The position numbers were made by a program, and so were the translations under genes. The notes under the pieces are model-generated. The model had not been told where the DNA came from and made no database searches. It worked only from the letters and a program-made list of their open reading frames with translations. This document shows, piece by piece, positions 38,676 through 47,350 of a DNA stretch of 64,000 bases (the first letter of the stretch is position 1; each line of letters opens with the position of its first letter). This stretch comes from Verrucomicrobiia bacterium (GTDB lineage: Bacteria; Verrucomicrobiota; Verrucomicrobiia; Limisphaerales; UBA9464), in assembly GCA_019634635.1 (NCBI GenBank), contig JAHCBB010000008.1, positions 1 through 64,000 on the forward strand, written 5' to 3'.

Positions 38676-40094
38676 TCACCCCAGCACGGCGGAGCGGAGC
38701 ACACCGTAGATGTCGGTGGAGGACAGCACCGGCGACGGGAGCGGGCCCGGGCCGATGACGATCGGCCAGTCGTCGGGGTTCGCCGGCCGGGCACCGTGCG
38801 ATCCGCGGACAAGCGTCGCATCCAGCGGGATGACATCCATGAGCATCCGGAAGCCGAGGGCCTTTTGGAGCAGCCGCCACGCGATCTTCAATCGAACGGC
38901 GGGAATCGCCGGATCGAGGAACAGCTCCACGGGGTCATAGCCCGGCTTGCGATGGATATCCACGCACCGGGCAAAGTCGGGGGCCCGCGCATCGTCCAAC
39001 CAGTAGTAGTAGGTGAACCAGGCATCCTCGCGGGCGAAGGCCACCAGGTCCCCGGACCGCGGATGGGCCATCCCGTGCTCGACCTTGTCCGCGAAGTCCC
39101 AAACCTCGGAGACTCCGTCGAGGCCCTCAAGCATCTCCTGCACCGCCCCATGAAGGCCGCGGTCATTCAGGACCACGTGGGCCACCTGATGATCGGCCAC
39201 GGCAAAGGCGCGGGACTGTCCGGGGTCGAGCACCTCAAGCCCGAGCTCCTCCTTGACGGTCAGCCATCCGCGTTTCCGAAACTCGCGGTTGATGTGGACC
39301 GGGGTGGCCACGGGTGTGATGCCGTACTCGCTGAGCACAATCACCTGCACCCCGTGCGCCGCATAGAAATCCAGCAACTCCCCCACGAGCCGGTCCACAA
39401 GCTGCAAGTCGGGAAGGATGCGCGGGTTGAGGGTTCCGGCGGGCGCCCCGGGCCGTGTCGGACCCCATCGCTGAAGGTTGTAGTCGAGGTGCGGCAGGTA
39501 CACGAGGCTGAGTGTCGGCTGGTGATGTTCCTCAATCCAGCGGGCACAGCCGGCGATCCATCGGGAGACGCAGTCCGGCCCCCCCTGCGGCGAGCGGACC
39601 CCCGCTCCGGGGCCCCAGAATCCAGCGAAGGGAAAGTCCCCGAGCGCCCGCTTGAGGTCCGGCCGCAGTTCGAACGGCCAGGAATAGATGTCGAACACCT
39701 TCCGGCCGTCCGCCGGGTACATCGGGCGCGGGGTGACCGACCAGTCGGCGGTGGAGTACATGTTGTACCACCAGAACAGCTTCGCGCAGGTGAACGCCGG
39801 GTTCACGGCGCGAAGCTCCTCCCAGAGCTTCGGGGCGCCGACAAGCCGGTTGGATTGCTTCCAAAACTGCACCTCACACAACTCCCGGTGATACCAGCCG
39901 TTGGCCACGATCCCATGGTCGGTCGGGCGGCGTCCGGTCACATAATCCGCCTGCGCCGTGCAGGTCACCGCGGGCAGTGCGGGGTCAATCGCCGCGGACG
40001 CATGAGCCGCGCGGTAGGCGCGCAGGCGGGGCATGTGGTCGCCGATGAGCCCCGGGGTCAGGCCCACCACATTGAGCACGGCGGTGCGAATCAC
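38676..40094 (-). CDS. alkaline phosphatase superfamily / type I phosphodiesterase-like protein
   Basis: 472 residues from a GTG start at 40094; the longer frame to 40,346 lacks a plausible leader. Pattern: A-V-T-C-T-A-Q (candidate Thr nucleophile), G-R-R-P-T-D-H-G-I-V-A-N-G (phosphodiesterase/nucleotide pyrophosphatase signature), Y-L-P-H-L-D-Y (metal-site Asp and His), and V-L-S-E-Y-G-I-T in place of the usual S-D-H-G-M. It hydrolyses a phosphomono- or diester of unknown identity. It is divergent from the GntR regulator with 250 bases between, so it may belong to the same regulon. Confidence 0.78.
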   Translation of the reverse strand: MIRTAVLNVVGLTPGLIGDHMPRLRAYRAAHASAAIDPALPAVTCTAQADYVTGRRPTDHGIVANGWYHRELCEVQFWKQSNRLVGAPKLWEELRAVNPAFTCAKLFWWYNMYSTADWSVTPRPMYPADGRKVFDIYSWPFELRPDLKRALGDFPFAGFWGPGAGVRSPQGGPDCVSRWIAGCARWIEEHHQPTLSLVYLPHLDYNLQRWGPTRPGAPAGTLNPRILPDLQLVDRLVGELLDFYAAHGVQVIVLSEYGITPVATPVHINREFRKRGWLTVKEELGLEVLDPGQSRAFAVADHQVAHVVLNDRGLHGAVQEMLEGLDGVSEVWDFADKVEHGMAHPRSGDLVAFAREDAWFTYYYWLDDARAPDFARCVDIHRKPGYDPVELFLDPAIPAVRLKIAWRLLQKALGFRMLMDVIPLDATLVRGSHGARPANPDDWPIVIGPGPLPSPVLSSTDIYGVLRSAVLG

Positions 40095-40330
40095 GCGCCG
40101 AGCATCCGCAAGGGCAAGGCCGGCGACAATCCCCGACGGCCGGCGTTGCCTCCACGAAACGCCGGGAGCGCGGGACGCGCACACGCGGGAGCCCTCCCCC
40201 GAACCGCCCAGCGATCCGGCCTGCCAGACGGGAGACGTTGCGGGCGTGCCGCAGCCCGTCCCCACCCGGGGGGGGTCGGTCACCGGGGCGGTTTGGGTTG
40301 ACCGGGGACCGCCGGCTCGGGTAGCAGACC

Positions 40331-40345
40331 TGTGGCTTAGCCACA
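40331..40345. promoter_or_regulatory. perfect 15-bp palindrome, candidate GntR operator
   Basis: TGTGGCTTAGCCACA: 7-bp arms around a central T, ending on the first base of the regulator's ATG (40345). GntR/HutC proteins bind short palindromes of this kind and often repress themselves. The site lies in the region shared with the divergent phosphodiesterase gene. The role as operator is inference. Confidence 0.55.
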
Positions 40346-41121
40346 TGATGTCCCTCGAGGCCTCCAGCCTGGTCCGCGCACCGGTCTATCACCAGTTGAA
40401 CGACCGGCTGCTGGAACTGCTGCGCGGAGGGCGGTTCGGGCCCGGAGACCGGTTCCTGACCGAGCGCGAGGTGGCGGCGCGGTTCGGCATCAGCCGCATC
40501 ACGGCCAACAAGGCGCTGTCCGGTCTGGTCGCCGCCGGCCACATCGAGTTTCGCAAGGGCGTGGGCAGCTTCGTCCGCCGTGAGGCCCTCGAGAACGACC
40601 TGCGGTCGCTTGTCAGCTTCACCCACAAGGCCACCCAGGCCGGCCGACGCCCCGGAACGGTTGTGCTGACCTTCCGCAAATGCACGGCGGCCCGGGCACC
40701 GGAGGCGGTCCGGAGCGCCCTGGGTTGTCCGCCGGATGAGGTTCTGCTTTTCGTCGAACGCCTGCGCCTGGCCGATCGTGAGCCGGTGATCCTCGAGCAG
40801 CGGCACCTGGTGGCCCGGCGCTGCCCCGGACTCGGCCGCCGCGCCCTCGCGGGTTCCCTGTACGCGTGGCTGGACCGCGCCGGCATCCGTGTCACCGGCG
40901 CCGCGCAGCAGATCCGCGCGGTGGCGGCTGACGCCGGGACCGCAGCGCATCTCGGGGTACCCCGCGGGACCGCATTGCTCGAGGTCCACGCCGTGGGCCG
41001 GGCCGGCGATCCTCTCTGGGTGGAGGTCACCCGGTATCGCGGCGATCGCTATGAGTTCCACAATCTGTTGTCCGAAGGGCCTCCCGCGCGACCGGCGCGG
41101 AGCGCCTGGCGCACCCCCTGA
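40345..41121 (+). CDS. GntR/HutC-family transcriptional regulator
   Basis: 258 residues from ATG 40345 (a second ATG follows directly). The winged helix lies at about 10-80: P-V-Y-H-Q-L, L-T-E-R-E-V-A-A-R-F-G-I-S-R-I-T, then G-x-G-S-F-V. A UTRA effector domain (about 100-245) includes the conserved E-R-L-R-L-A-D and V-x-R-Y-R-G-D-R-Y. UTRA domains sense small metabolites, often sugars or amino acids. It heads a run of four metabolic genes, starting 13 bases upstream of the first of them, and probably controls them. Confidence 0.9.
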   Translation: MMSLEASSLVRAPVYHQLNDRLLELLRGGRFGPGDRFLTEREVAARFGISRITANKALSGLVAAGHIEFRKGVGSFVRREALENDLRSLVSFTHKATQAGRRPGTVVLTFRKCTAARAPEAVRSALGCPPDEVLLFVERLRLADREPVILEQRHLVARRCPGLGRRALAGSLYAWLDRAGIRVTGAAQQIRAVAADAGTAAHLGVPRGTALLEVHAVGRAGDPLWVEVTRYRGDRYEFHNLLSEGPPARPARSAWRTP

Positions 41122-41134
41122 ACCCTCCACTGCC

Positions 41135-42592
41135 TTGACCCCCGTCGAGTCCGTACCGCATGTCATCGCCGGCCGCAACGTGCCTTCCTCGGGAACGGAG
41201 GCCCTGCCGGTGGTCTCGCCACTGGATGGCTCCCTGCTGGGCCGGTTGCATCCGGCCTCGGCGGCGCAGGCGGACGCCGTGGTCGCGGCGGCGGCATCCG
41301 CCGCCCCTGCGTGGGCGGCCACCCCGGTGAAGGACCGGGTCCAGCCGCTGTACCGATTCAAGCAACTGGTGGAACGCGACCTGGAGTCGCTTGCGGACGG
41401 CATCACGCGGGAGAACGGGAAGACTCCGGGAGAAGCCGCCGCCGGGCTCCAGCGCGGGCTGGAGGTTGTGGAGTTCGCCTGCGCCCTGCCGCACCTCATG
41501 GCTTCCGAAATTCTGGAGGTCAGCCGCGGTGTGGACTGCCACCTGCGCCGGCTGCCGCTGGGCGTGGTGGCCGGGATCACGCCGTTCAATTTTCCGGCCA
41601 TGGTGCCGATGTGGATGTTCCCGATGGCCATCGCCTGCGGAAACACCTTCGTGCTCAAGCCCAGTGAGCGCGTGCCATTCACACCGGTCCGACTGGCTGC
41701 GCTCCTGCGGGAAGCCGGCCTGCCCGATGGGGTGTTCAATGTCGTCCAGGGGGACCGCATCACGGTTGGGGCGCTGCTCGAGGATCCACGCATTGAAGCG
41801 GTGGCGTTTGTCGGCTCCACGCCCGCGGCCCGCGCGGTGCATCAGCAGGGCACGCAACGCAACAAGCGGGTGCTGGCCCTCGGCGGTGCGAAGAACCACC
41901 TGGTGCTGATGCCGGATGCCGATCCGGACGTCACCGCCCTCAACGTCGCGGCGTCGGCGACCGGCTGTGCGGGGCAGCGGTGCATGGCGGCCAGCGTGCT
42001 GATCGCGGTCGGGGACTGTGACGCCCTGGTGGATGCCGTCGAACGGGCCATGGGTTCGCTGCGGCCGGGGGTGGACCTCGGCCCGGTGATCAGTGCCGCG
42101 GCGCGCGACCGCATCCTGAGCTACATCCGTCTCGCCGAGGACGAGGGCGCCCGGGTCCGGCTGGACGGCCGGGGCGTCCGGGTGCCGGGACGCGAGGGGG
42201 GCTTTTATCTCGGGCCGACGTTGCTGGACGGACTCGGGCGCCAATCCCGCTGCGTGCAGGAGGAGATCTTCGGCCCCGTGCTGTCGGTGCTGCGGGTGCG
42301 TTCCCTCGACGAGGCGCTGGAGATTGAAAACGCCAGTCCGTACGGCAATGCCGCCTCGATCTTCACCACCAGCGGATCGGCGGCGCACCATTTCGAGGCG
42401 CGGGCCCAGTCCGGCATGGTGGGTGTGAACATCGGGGTTCCGGTGCCGCGGGATCCGTTTGGATTTGGCGGCTGGCACGAGTCCCGGTTCGGCATCGGGG
42501 ACATCACCGGTCGCGACGCGATTCCCTTCTGGACCCGCGCGCGCAAGACCACGGTCAAATGGGGGGTCCGCCAGGGCAACTGGATGAGCTGA
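41135..42592 (+). CDS. mmsA: CoA-acylating methylmalonate-semialdehyde dehydrogenase-like enzyme (MmsA/IolA)
   Basis: 485 residues from a TTG at 41135, 13 bases after the regulator's stop; the frame is open upstream only as antiparallel shadow, and 485 is the usual family length. Catalytic Cys283 is in C-A-G-Q-R-C-M-A, the motif typical of CoA-dependent members, and I-T-P-F-N-F-P-A-M-V-P is the coenzyme-site motif. The family converts malonate or methylmalonate semialdehyde to acetyl- or propionyl-CoA in valine, inositol or beta-alanine catabolism. Substrate here unknown. Confidence 0.85.
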   Translation: MTPVESVPHVIAGRNVPSSGTEALPVVSPLDGSLLGRLHPASAAQADAVVAAAASAAPAWAATPVKDRVQPLYRFKQLVERDLESLADGITRENGKTPGEAAAGLQRGLEVVEFACALPHLMASEILEVSRGVDCHLRRLPLGVVAGITPFNFPAMVPMWMFPMAIACGNTFVLKPSERVPFTPVRLAALLREAGLPDGVFNVVQGDRITVGALLEDPRIEAVAFVGSTPAARAVHQQGTQRNKRVLALGGAKNHLVLMPDADPDVTALNVAASATGCAGQRCMAASVLIAVGDCDALVDAVERAMGSLRPGVDLGPVISAAARDRILSYIRLAEDEGARVRLDGRGVRVPGREGGFYLGPTLLDGLGRQSRCVQEEIFGPVLSVLRVRSLDEALEIENASPYGNAASIFTTSGSAAHHFEARAQSGMVGVNIGVPVPRDPFGFGGWHESRFGIGDITGRDAIPFWTRARKTTVKWGVRQGNWMS

Positions 42593-42620
42593 CCCCGGAC
42601 GCACACCTTCCATTCGCCTC

Positions 42621-43667
42621 ATGAAAGCCGCCGTCTATCTGGGAAAGGAGCAACTGCCGGTGCTGGAGGTCCCCGAACCTTCAATCGCGGACGGCGAAGT
42701 GCTGCTGGAGATCGAGGCCTGCTGCGTGTGCGGCACCGATCTGCGCACCTACCGGCATGGCGACGTCAAGATCCATCCGCCACGGGTGCTGGGCCACGAG
42801 TTCTGCGGACGGGTGCTCGAGACCCGGGCGCCTGATGCCGGAGTTTCCGTGGGCGACCGCGTGGTGCTGTACATCGTCATCGTGGAGGGACAGGACCGGT
42901 ACGTGGAACGGGGTCGCGAGAACCTCGCCTTGCGCCGCACCACCATCAGCTACCACCACGACGGCGCCTTTGCGCCCCGGATGCGCGTTCCCGCGGCCGC
43001 GGTGCGCAACGGCAACCTGTTCCGGGTGACCTCGGACATCCCCTCCGAGGTGCTCAGCCTTGCGGAGCCCCTGGGATGCTGCATGAACGCGCACTCGCGG
43101 CTTGGGGTTGGGTTGAAGGATACCGTGGCGGTGCTCGGGGCCGGGCCGATCGGCATCATGCACGCCGCACTGGCCCGGCTTCAGGGCGCCCAACGGGTGT
43201 TCGTGTTGGATACCAACCCCGCCAGGCTGGAGGGTGCAGGGCGGTTTGACGTGGACGGCGTCTGGCTGGTGACGCCGGACGGCGCGCATCGCGAGGCGCT
43301 CCGGGAGGCGACGGATGGATTCGGACCCGATGTCGTGATCGTCGCGGTCAGCGCCGCGGCGGCCCAGAACGACGCCCTCGCAATCGCGGCCCGGGCGGGT
43401 CGCGTGAACTTCTTCGCCGGGCTGCCCAAGTCCAACCCCGTCGCGCCACTCGACGTGAACCAGATCCATTACAAGGAACTGGAAGTTTCGGGCAGCTATT
43501 CCGAGAAAAAGAGCGACTTCCAGGCGGCGTTTGCGCTGTTGCACAGCGGACGCTTCCCCGCAGGGCGGCTCATCACCCACCGGCTGCCCCTCGACCGAAT
43601 CACCGAGGCCTTCCCGCTCATGGAGGGCGGCGAGGCGCTGAAGGTGTGCATCCTTCCCCGCAACTGA
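42621..43667 (+). CDS. zinc-type medium-chain dehydrogenase lacking the structural-zinc loop
   Basis: 348 residues. Catalytic-zinc ligands appear as C-C-V-C-G-T-D near 38, G-H-E-F near 60 and A-E-P-L-G-C-C near 150; the Rossmann motif is V-L-G-A-G-P-I-G-I-M. The usual four-cysteine structural zinc loop after G-D-R-V is replaced by a segment with no cysteine. It resembles sorbitol/threonine dehydrogenases that oxidise a secondary alcohol of a polyol or amino acid. It lies 28 bases after mmsA and 13 before the next gene, within the operon. Confidence 0.82.
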   Translation: MKAAVYLGKEQLPVLEVPEPSIADGEVLLEIEACCVCGTDLRTYRHGDVKIHPPRVLGHEFCGRVLETRAPDAGVSVGDRVVLYIVIVEGQDRYVERGRENLALRRTTISYHHDGAFAPRMRVPAAAVRNGNLFRVTSDIPSEVLSLAEPLGCCMNAHSRLGVGLKDTVAVLGAGPIGIMHAALARLQGAQRVFVLDTNPARLEGAGRFDVDGVWLVTPDGAHREALREATDGFGPDVVIVAVSAAAAQNDALAIAARAGRVNFFAGLPKSNPVAPLDVNQIHYKELEVSGSYSEKKSDFQAAFALLHSGRFPAGRLITHRLPLDRITEAFPLMEGGEALKVCILPRN

Positions 43668-43680
43668 TTCCTCGAATCCA

Positions 43681-45150
43681 ATGACCGAGCCTCCATTCTC
43701 TCCTCCGGTCCACATGGACCTCCACATCGGCGGTGGTTCGCGTCCAGCGGTGGACGGCAACCGAACCTCCCTGAAGTCTCCGGCAACCGGCGAGCCGATC
43801 GGCTCGGTGGCCACCGCCTCCGAGCCTGACCTGGAGGCTGCCGTGAAGGCCGCCAGCGACGCATTCGCGACGTGGTCGGGGCTGACGGCTTACGAGCGCG
43901 AGCGCGTGCTGCGCCGGGCATCGGCCCATGCGCGGTCGCAGGCCGGGCGGATCGGATGGCTGATGTCCCTGGAGCAGGGGAAACCGCTGGCCCAGGCGCG
44001 GAGCGAGGTTGCCGGCGCCTGCGACACGCTGGAGTACTATGCCGGCGAGGCACCGCGGATCGAGGGCTGGACCAATCCGACCGAGGACCGCGGATACCGC
44101 TCGTGGGTTCAATGGCAGGCGGTGGGCGTCTGTGGATTGATCACGCCGTGGAACTATCCGGTGTCCCTTCTGAGCTGGAAGCTGGGTCCGGCGCTCGCGA
44201 CCGGCTGCACGGTGGTGGTGAAGCCGCCCACGGTGACGCCGCTGGCGCCGCTCGCCTTCTGCGCCGCGCTGACCGAGGGCGGCCTGCCTCCTGGCGTGGT
44301 CAATTGCATTCCGGGGCCGGGCGCTTCCCTCGGCGAGGCGCTGATCCGGCATCGGGCGGTCGCCAGGATTGCCATGACCGGATCCAGTGCCACCGGCCGG
44401 CGAATCCTGGCGCTGGCGGCCCCCCATCTGAAAAAGGTCTCGCTGGAACTGGGTGGCCAGTGCCCCGCGATCGTCGCGGCCGACGCCGACCTGTCGTTGA
44501 CCGCAAAAACGATCGTGTACAAGGCGTTCCGCAACAGCGGACAGTCCTGCAGTTCCATCAATCGTGTGTTCGCCCACGCCTCGATCCACGACGCACTGGC
44601 CAACGAAGTGACGGCGATGGCGGAGCGGCTCAGACTCGGGGATGGGCTGGCGGACCCGCCGGTGGATCTTGGTCCGATGACAACACGCGACGGCGTGGAA
44701 ACTTCGGCCGCCCACGTCGCGGACGCCCTCGCGCAGGGCGCGATCCTGAGGACCGGTGGCCGGCCGCCCGGGGGCGAGGCCTTTGCCCGGGGCCATTACT
44801 TCCTGCCGACGGTGCTCACCGGCTGCCGTCCCACCATGCGGGTCCTGCGGGAGGAGACGTTTGGCCCGGTGGTGGCCTTTGCTTCATTCGATGATCTGTC
44901 GGAAGCGGTCCGGCTCGCCAATGATTCCGATTACGGACTCGTCGCCTACCTCTTCACGCGGGACTTCGCGACGACGGTGACGGTCGGCGAGGCGCTGGAA
45001 GCGGGCACCGTGTGCGTCAACCACGGGGCGGTGAACACCAACTACGGGCCTTATGCGGGCTGGAAGGACAGCGGCTACGGGATCGAGCTCGGACGCCGTG
45101 CGGTGTTTGAATACCTCAAGCCCAAGCACATCAAGGTGGCCCTCAGCTGA
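43681..45150 (+). CDS. NAD(P)-dependent aldehyde dehydrogenase
   Basis: 489 residues. Catalytic Glu256 (L-E-L-G-G-Q) and Cys290 (S-G-Q-S-C-S-S) are both present, with I-T-P-W-N-Y-P for cofactor binding and E-x-F-G-P-V-V near 395. Closest in style to succinate-semialdehyde or glycolaldehyde dehydrogenases: hydrolytic, not CoA-acylating. It follows the alcohol dehydrogenase by 13 bases, so alcohol to aldehyde to acid oxidation of one substrate is a reasonable reading. Confidence 0.85.
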   Translation: MTEPPFSPPVHMDLHIGGGSRPAVDGNRTSLKSPATGEPIGSVATASEPDLEAAVKAASDAFATWSGLTAYERERVLRRASAHARSQAGRIGWLMSLEQGKPLAQARSEVAGACDTLEYYAGEAPRIEGWTNPTEDRGYRSWVQWQAVGVCGLITPWNYPVSLLSWKLGPALATGCTVVVKPPTVTPLAPLAFCAALTEGGLPPGVVNCIPGPGASLGEALIRHRAVARIAMTGSSATGRRILALAAPHLKKVSLELGGQCPAIVAADADLSLTAKTIVYKAFRNSGQSCSSINRVFAHASIHDALANEVTAMAERLRLGDGLADPPVDLGPMTTRDGVETSAAHVADALAQGAILRTGGRPPGGEAFARGHYFLPTVLTGCRPTMRVLREETFGPVVAFASFDDLSEAVRLANDSDYGLVAYLFTRDFATTVTVGEALEAGTVCVNHGAVNTNYGPYAGWKDSGYGIELGRRAVFEYLKPKHIKVALS

Positions 45151-45162
45151 ACCGGGCGGACC

Positions 45163-46164
45163 ATGCTTCTGGATCCCCTGCAATCCCGGATCGTGCTGCG
45201 CACCGCGCTCGAGGGCGGCTTTGCGCTCCTCGCGGTCAATGCCGACTCCCCGGCGGCCATCACGGATGTCCTGGAGGCCGCCCGCACCCTCGACGCACCG
45301 GTGATGATCGAGGCGAGTCTCTGGCAGTTGACCGGACACAGCTTCGGGGCGGGTGACGCGCTCCTTGGCATGGCCCGCTATCTCGTTCAGCTCGCGGTCC
45401 TCGCGGAATCCCCCCGATACCGGGACCTCCCCATTCTCTTCCACACCGACCACATCAAGGGCCCCGTCACCCTGCCACTGCTCGAGGCGGCGGTGCGTGG
45501 CCTTGCCACCGGACTCGGCGATACTGTGGTGTCCCCCTCGACCCTTTCGGTGGATTCCTCGGAGCGGTCCGAGGCGGACAACATCGCCGCCCTGGTGAGG
45601 CTCGGTGGCGTGGCGGCGGACTGCGGGCGCCCAGTCACTCTGGAAATGGAGGCGGGCGTGGACGACGGGGTCACCGACCTGGAGACCGCCGGGTGCCTGC
45701 TGGCCGGCGTGGAGTCCAGGGTGCCCGGGGTGATTCACCTGTGGGCTCCCGGGGTTGGGACGCGGCATGGTCTCGGCGAGCAAACCGGGCTCTCCGTGGA
45801 GGCCGTACGCGCACACCGCGTCCGGGCGTCGGATGTGTTGGGGCGTCCGGTGGGCATCGCCCTCCATGGCTCCTCGGGCGTGTCCCCGGAGGCGCTGCGG
45901 GCCGCGGTGGAGGCCGGGGTTGTGAAGGTCAACTGGTCCAGCGAATCCCTGCGGCTTCGTTCGGCGGCGGCATTGGCATTCTACGAGGGGCAGCGGGCCG
46001 CGCTGGAGCCGGGGCACCCCGCGTGGAAAGCGACGGCCATGGACCATGCGGTCCAGTCGCATGTCGCCTCGGGGTACCAGCCGCGGGTGATGGAACGTCT
46101 CCGGTGTCTCAACGCCGCGGGCCGGGCCGCCGACTGCCGGCGTGCGCTGGCGACTGCCGGGTGA
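45163..46164 (+). CDS. class II (zinc) aldolase, fructose-bisphosphate aldolase family
   Basis: 333 residues. H-T-D-H at 94-97 gives the zinc His and catalytic Asp; L-H-G-S-S-G-V near 243-249 and the late K-V-N-W-S-S-E are phosphate-binding motifs of the F_bP_aldolase family. The second zinc His lies in G-T-R-H-G. The family includes fructose-, tagatose-bisphosphate and deoxy-keto-gluconate phosphate (IolJ) aldolases. As the last operon gene it probably cleaves a phosphorylated keto-sugar formed by the upstream dehydrogenase. 12 bases after the previous stop. Confidence 0.82.
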   Translation: MLLDPLQSRIVLRTALEGGFALLAVNADSPAAITDVLEAARTLDAPVMIEASLWQLTGHSFGAGDALLGMARYLVQLAVLAESPRYRDLPILFHTDHIKGPVTLPLLEAAVRGLATGLGDTVVSPSTLSVDSSERSEADNIAALVRLGGVAADCGRPVTLEMEAGVDDGVTDLETAGCLLAGVESRVPGVIHLWAPGVGTRHGLGEQTGLSVEAVRAHRVRASDVLGRPVGIALHGSSGVSPEALRAAVEAGVVKVNWSSESLRLRSAAALAFYEGQRAALEPGHPAWKATAMDHAVQSHVASGYQPRVMERLRCLNAAGRAADCRRALATAG

Positions 46165-46504
46165 GAGACGGTCGCGGAAGGACGGCGCTGTTGGAGAAAT
46201 TGACGTTCATAGACCTGTTTTGCGGGTGCGGAGGAAAATGCTGCACGATGGCGATGCGTGCGGTGGCACTCTTGCCGCCGGGGCAGCGGCGGCGGCGTCC
46301 CAGACTCCGGCCGGGAGCCGCGGCCGGCCGGAGTGCGACCGACGCCAGTCCGCCAGCTGGTGGTGCAGGACCCGCAGGTCCGTCGCGCAGAACGTCGTGG
46401 ATGCGGACATCGCCCCTCAGCCTGCCCGCCCCCCCTGGACCCCGTCCCACACGCGTGCCGAAGGGACACGAAATCTGGATCCTGAGCGGCCGGGTGCGGA
46501 GGCG
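46165..46504. other. intergenic stretch with hairpin and an orphan methyltransferase motif
   Basis: 340 bases downstream of the catabolic operon. A 10-bp GC-rich perfect inverted repeat (46,305-46,333, arms CTCCGGCCGG / CCGGCCGGAG) may end the operon's transcript, though it lacks a U-tract. The + frame 46,191-46,238 reads L-E-K-L-T-F-I-D-L-F-C-G-C-G-G, see the next entry. No other coding character. Confidence 0.5.
46191..46238 (+). pseudogene. possible 5' scrap of a DNA cytosine-5 methyltransferase
   Basis: Sixteen codons from a TTG give E-K-L-T-F-I-D-L-F-C-G-C-G-G-K, which is the motif I region of DNA (cytosine-5) methyltransferases, normally near the N terminus. The frame then loses all resemblance (the expected motif II to IV region is missing). 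Either a decayed gene fragment or coincidence; the length of the match favours a relic. Confidence 0.35.
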
Positions 46505-47290
46505 CTACCGCATGGCGCTTTGCCGTCGGTTCACGGCATACAGAACCCAGGCACCGGCCAGCGAGACGGTGAGGGCCACTGCGGTGCCGGTCCAGAGTCC
46601 CAGTGCGGGATACGCGTAGCGCACGGCCAGCACATAACCGAGCATCGTCACGCAGGTGCTCACCATCGTGGGACGGAGCAGGGCGGTCGCAAACTGAATC
46701 CCGCGTGAGTTCGAGACAATGACAAGGGATGAGATTCCAATCGCCGGAAACGCCGAGGCAACACCCCCAACCAAGGGACCCCCAATGTGACTCAGCAGCA
46801 CGCTCGTTGCCACGATGCTGCCGCCGAAAAGGCCACGAAACAGAATCTGCAGGCCGCTGCAGTGGGAGGCTCCCGCTGGCGCCTCACCGCCCGTGTGTTT
46901 CGTGAGCAGGAATCCAAGTCCGACAAAAACCGCCTGCAAGGTCAGTGAAATGGCGAGATTCCTGGGCGGGAAAAGCGCGGCCAACGCGGCGAGCCCGATC
47001 CAGGTAGCGAGTGAAACTCCCAACGCAATCGGCAGCCCTCGCGGCGCAAGAAATCCGAAAGCACCCATCATGAAGCAGTTCACGCCGAGTGCGAGGGGAA
47101 TGAACGTGGTCTCCCTCGCGGCCGCTTCCGGAGACTCGCCAAGCCCTACAAATAGAAGCGATACCATCAGCGTGGATGGCAACCCCGCAATCAGTCCGCC
47201 CAGGTCGGGTCCCGCCCTCTCGGCAACCAGCGAACAGGTGGCGATCAACCCACCGCCAACCAGCAAACTGATGAGAATGTGCGCGATCAA
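46505..47290 (-). CDS. multi-pass membrane protein with internal duplication, unknown function
   Basis: 261 residues from a TTG start at 47290; about eight hydrophobic segments and almost no polar domain. The two halves resemble each other: G-G-L-I-A-G-L-P-S-T in the first and V-G-G-V-A-S-A-F-P-A in the second, each followed by a similar hydrophobic run, suggesting an inverted or direct repeat fold as in small transporters. It is 60 bases downstream of a bicupin gene on the same strand, so they may be co-transcribed. No named family recognised. Confidence 0.65.
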   Translation of the reverse strand: MIAHILISLLVGGGLIATCSLVAERAGPDLGGLIAGLPSTLMVSLLFVGLGESPEAAARETTFIPLALGVNCFMMGAFGFLAPRGLPIALGVSLATWIGLAALAALFPPRNLAISLTLQAVFVGLGFLLTKHTGGEAPAGASHCSGLQILFRGLFGGSIVATSVLLSHIGGPLVGGVASAFPAIGISSLVIVSNSRGIQFATALLRPTMVSTCVTMLGYVLAVRYAYPALGLWTGTAVALTVSLAGAWVLYAVNRRQSAMR

Positions 47291-47350
47291 AGCCTCTTCT
47301 CCGATTCATTCTCATCCAGCAGGCGGCTCACGACCGCACTCCAATCTGTC

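Noticed and set aside
46305..46333. GC-rich hairpin as a strong terminator of the catabolic operon
   Set aside because: No T-run follows it; kept only as a possible structure within the intergenic entry.
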